Origin: Devosia sp. Root413D1
Lineage (GTDB): Bacteria; Pseudomonadota; Alphaproteobacteria; Rhizobiales; Devosiaceae
Assembly (NCBI RefSeq): GCF_001425235.1
Contig: NZ_LMEA01000007.1
Span: 568,655 to 632,654 of the forward strand
DNA length: 64,000 bases
Direction: 5' to 3'
Shown one piece after another: positions 62,912-64,000 of the stretch; the stretch's first letter is position 1, and every line of letters begins with the position of its first letter. Under the pieces are notes generated by a model, which saw only the letters and a list, made by a program, of their open reading frames with translations, had not been told where the DNA came from and did not search any database. The translations under genes and the position numbers were made by a program.

Positions 62912-64000
62912 CAGACCAGCCGGCTCTGTTCCTTCGCCGCTTCGATGAAGCTGGCAAAGAGCGGGTGCGGCTCGAACGGCTTCGACTTCAGCTCCGGGTG
63001 GAACTGCACGCCGATGAACCACGGGTGGTCGGTGCGTTCGACGATCTCGGGCAGCTTGCCGTCAGGCGAGACGCCGGAGAACAGCAGGCCATTCGCCTCG
63101 AGTACCTTGCGGTAGTTCATGTTCACTTCGTAGCGGTGACGGTGCCGCTCGGTGATGCGGGTCGAGCCGTAGATGTCGGCGACGCGAGACCCTTTGGCGA
63201 GCTGCGCCGGGTAGGAGCCGAGACGCATGGTGCCGCCGAGATCGGTTTCGGAACTGCGCGTAACCTGCTCGTTACCCTTGGTCCACTCGGTCATGATGCC
63301 GACGATCGGTTCCTTGGTCGGGCCGAACTCGGTGGAATTGGCGTTCTTGATGCCGGCGGTGTTCCGCGCCGCCTCGATGCAGGCCATCTGCATGCCGAAG
63401 CAGATGCCGAAATACGGCACGTCCTTCAGCCGCGCGAAGCGGGCCGCCTGAATCTTCCCTGCCGAGCCACGCTCGCCGAAGCCGCCCGGCACCAGGATGC
63501 CGTGGATATGTTCGAGATAGGGCGCCGGATCCTCGTGCTCGAAGATCTCGGAGTCGATCCAGTTGAGGTTGACCTTCACCCGGTTGGCGATGCCGCCATG
63601 CACCAGGGCTTCGCTGAGCGATTTGTACGCGTCCTTGAGGCCGGTATATTTGCCGACGATGGCGATGTTGACCTCGCCCTCCGGGTTGTGGAGGCGGGAG
63701 GACACATCCTCCCAGGCCTTGAGGTCCGGCGCCGGTGCGTCCTCGATGCCGAAAGCAGCGAGCACTTCGCGGTCGAGGCCTTCCTTGTGGTAGGCGAGCG
63801 GCACGTCGTAGATCGAAGCGACGTCGAGGCCCTGGATCACCGCGCTCTCGCGCACGTTGCAGAACAGCGCCAGCTTCTTGCGCTCGGAATGCGGGATCGG
63901 ACGATCGCAGCGGATCAGCAGAATGTCCGGCGCGATGCCGATGGAGCGCAGCGTCGCCACCGAATGCTGGGTCGGCTTGGTCTTCAGCTCGCCGGCCGAC
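62911..64000 (-). CDS. pyrG: CTP synthase, C-terminal part
   Basis: The frame runs off the right edge of the window, so the gene's N-terminus lies outside. The visible ~363 residues include the end of the synthetase domain ([35 protein letters not shown]) and the type I glutamine amidotransferase domain with VPGGFGERG, nucleophile Cys in [17 protein letters not shown], and the His-Glu pair near [12 protein letters not shown]. It makes CTP from UTP and glutamine. Confidence 0.96.
   Translation of the reverse strand, partial: SAGELKTKPTQHSVATLRSIGIAPDILLIRCDRPIPHSERKKLALFCNVRESAVIQGLDVASIYDVPLAYHKEGLDREVLAAFGIEDAPAPDLKAWEDVSSRLHNPEGEVNIAIVGKYTGLKDAYKSLSEALVHGGIANRVKVNLNWIDSEIFEHEDPAPYLEHIHGILVPGGFGERGSAGKIQAARFARLKDVPYFGICFGMQMACIEAARNTAGIKNANSTEFGPTKEPIVGIMTEWTKGNEQVTRSSETDLGGTMRLGSYPAQLAKGSRVADIYGSTRITERHRHRYEVNMNYRKVLEANGLLFSGVSPDGKLPEIVERTDHPWFIGVQFHPELKSKPFEPHPLFASFIEAAKEQSRLV

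Overview
The window looks like chromosomal DNA of an alphaproteobacterium of the order Hyphomicrobiales (Rhizobiales), most likely Devosia or a close relative. This placement is inferred from gene content: a fused IspDF, the nitrogen block dusB-ntrB-ntrC-ntrY-ntrX-hfq-hflX, full-length cobalamin-dependent MetH, an ATP12 chaperone, and high GC with strong GC bias at third positions. No database search was possible. The genes are mostly core housekeeping genes in short, often overlapping operons.

Layout. 1-5.5 kb: end of pdhC, a GDSL esterase, an acetyltransferase, lpdA, two tandem GlsB/YeaQ-type membrane proteins, lipA and a COQ10/RatA-like protein (pyruvate dehydrogenase and lipoate supply; lipB lies separately at 41.4 kb). 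5.6-7.3 kb (minus): a CinA-type amidohydrolase and ispDF. 7.5-16.9 kb (plus): dusB, ntrBC, ntrYX, hfq, hflX. 16.9-19.3 kb (minus): a LAS-type membrane peptidase candidate, mazG and a hydratase. 19.5-24.4 kb (plus): an accessory-looking segment with an unrecognised protein carrying a PD-(D/E)XK-like signature and a 1014-residue autotransporter. 24.5-33 kb (minus): ridA, a metallo-hydrolase, tatD, metG, holB, tmk, a D,D-carboxypeptidase, rlpA and an alpha/beta hydrolase. 33.1-38 kb (plus): metH behind a perfect 20-bp palindrome, a degenerate CobW-like fragment and small unknowns. 38-41 kb: a CadR-like MerR regulator divergent from a Zn/Cd/Pb P-type ATPase, then tRNA-Leu(GAG). 41-46.4 kb: an orphan FliN-like gene, lipB, a DUF4282 protein, DoxX, then rimO-folP-folB-folK. 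46.5-56.5 kb (minus): ATP12, two HAD phosphatases, a secreted lectin-like protein, rluC, crcB, a broken flotillin operon, rarA and a DegP-type protease. 56.7-64 kb: ornithine/lysine decarboxylase, a P-loop protein, two tiny membrane proteins, glutathione peroxidase, a LuxR-HTH/VOC fusion, a TetR/GST pair, two tandem acetyltransferases and the end of pyrG.

No mobile element, phage, CRISPR array or classical defence island was found. The most unusual signals are: (1) a yqiJ/flotillin operon with an apparent 11-nt deletion and an ATA where a start codon is expected; (2) two copies of a ~100-bp two-hairpin repeat whose stems co-vary; (3) three tandem 20-bp palindromes next to the metH operator-like site; (4) an isolated PD-(D/E)XK-like protein; (5) a CobW-like domain without a P-loop directly after metH; (6) several local tandem duplications (YeaQ, HAD, GNAT, small membrane proteins); and (7) a palindromic repeat family with one apparently internally deleted copy.
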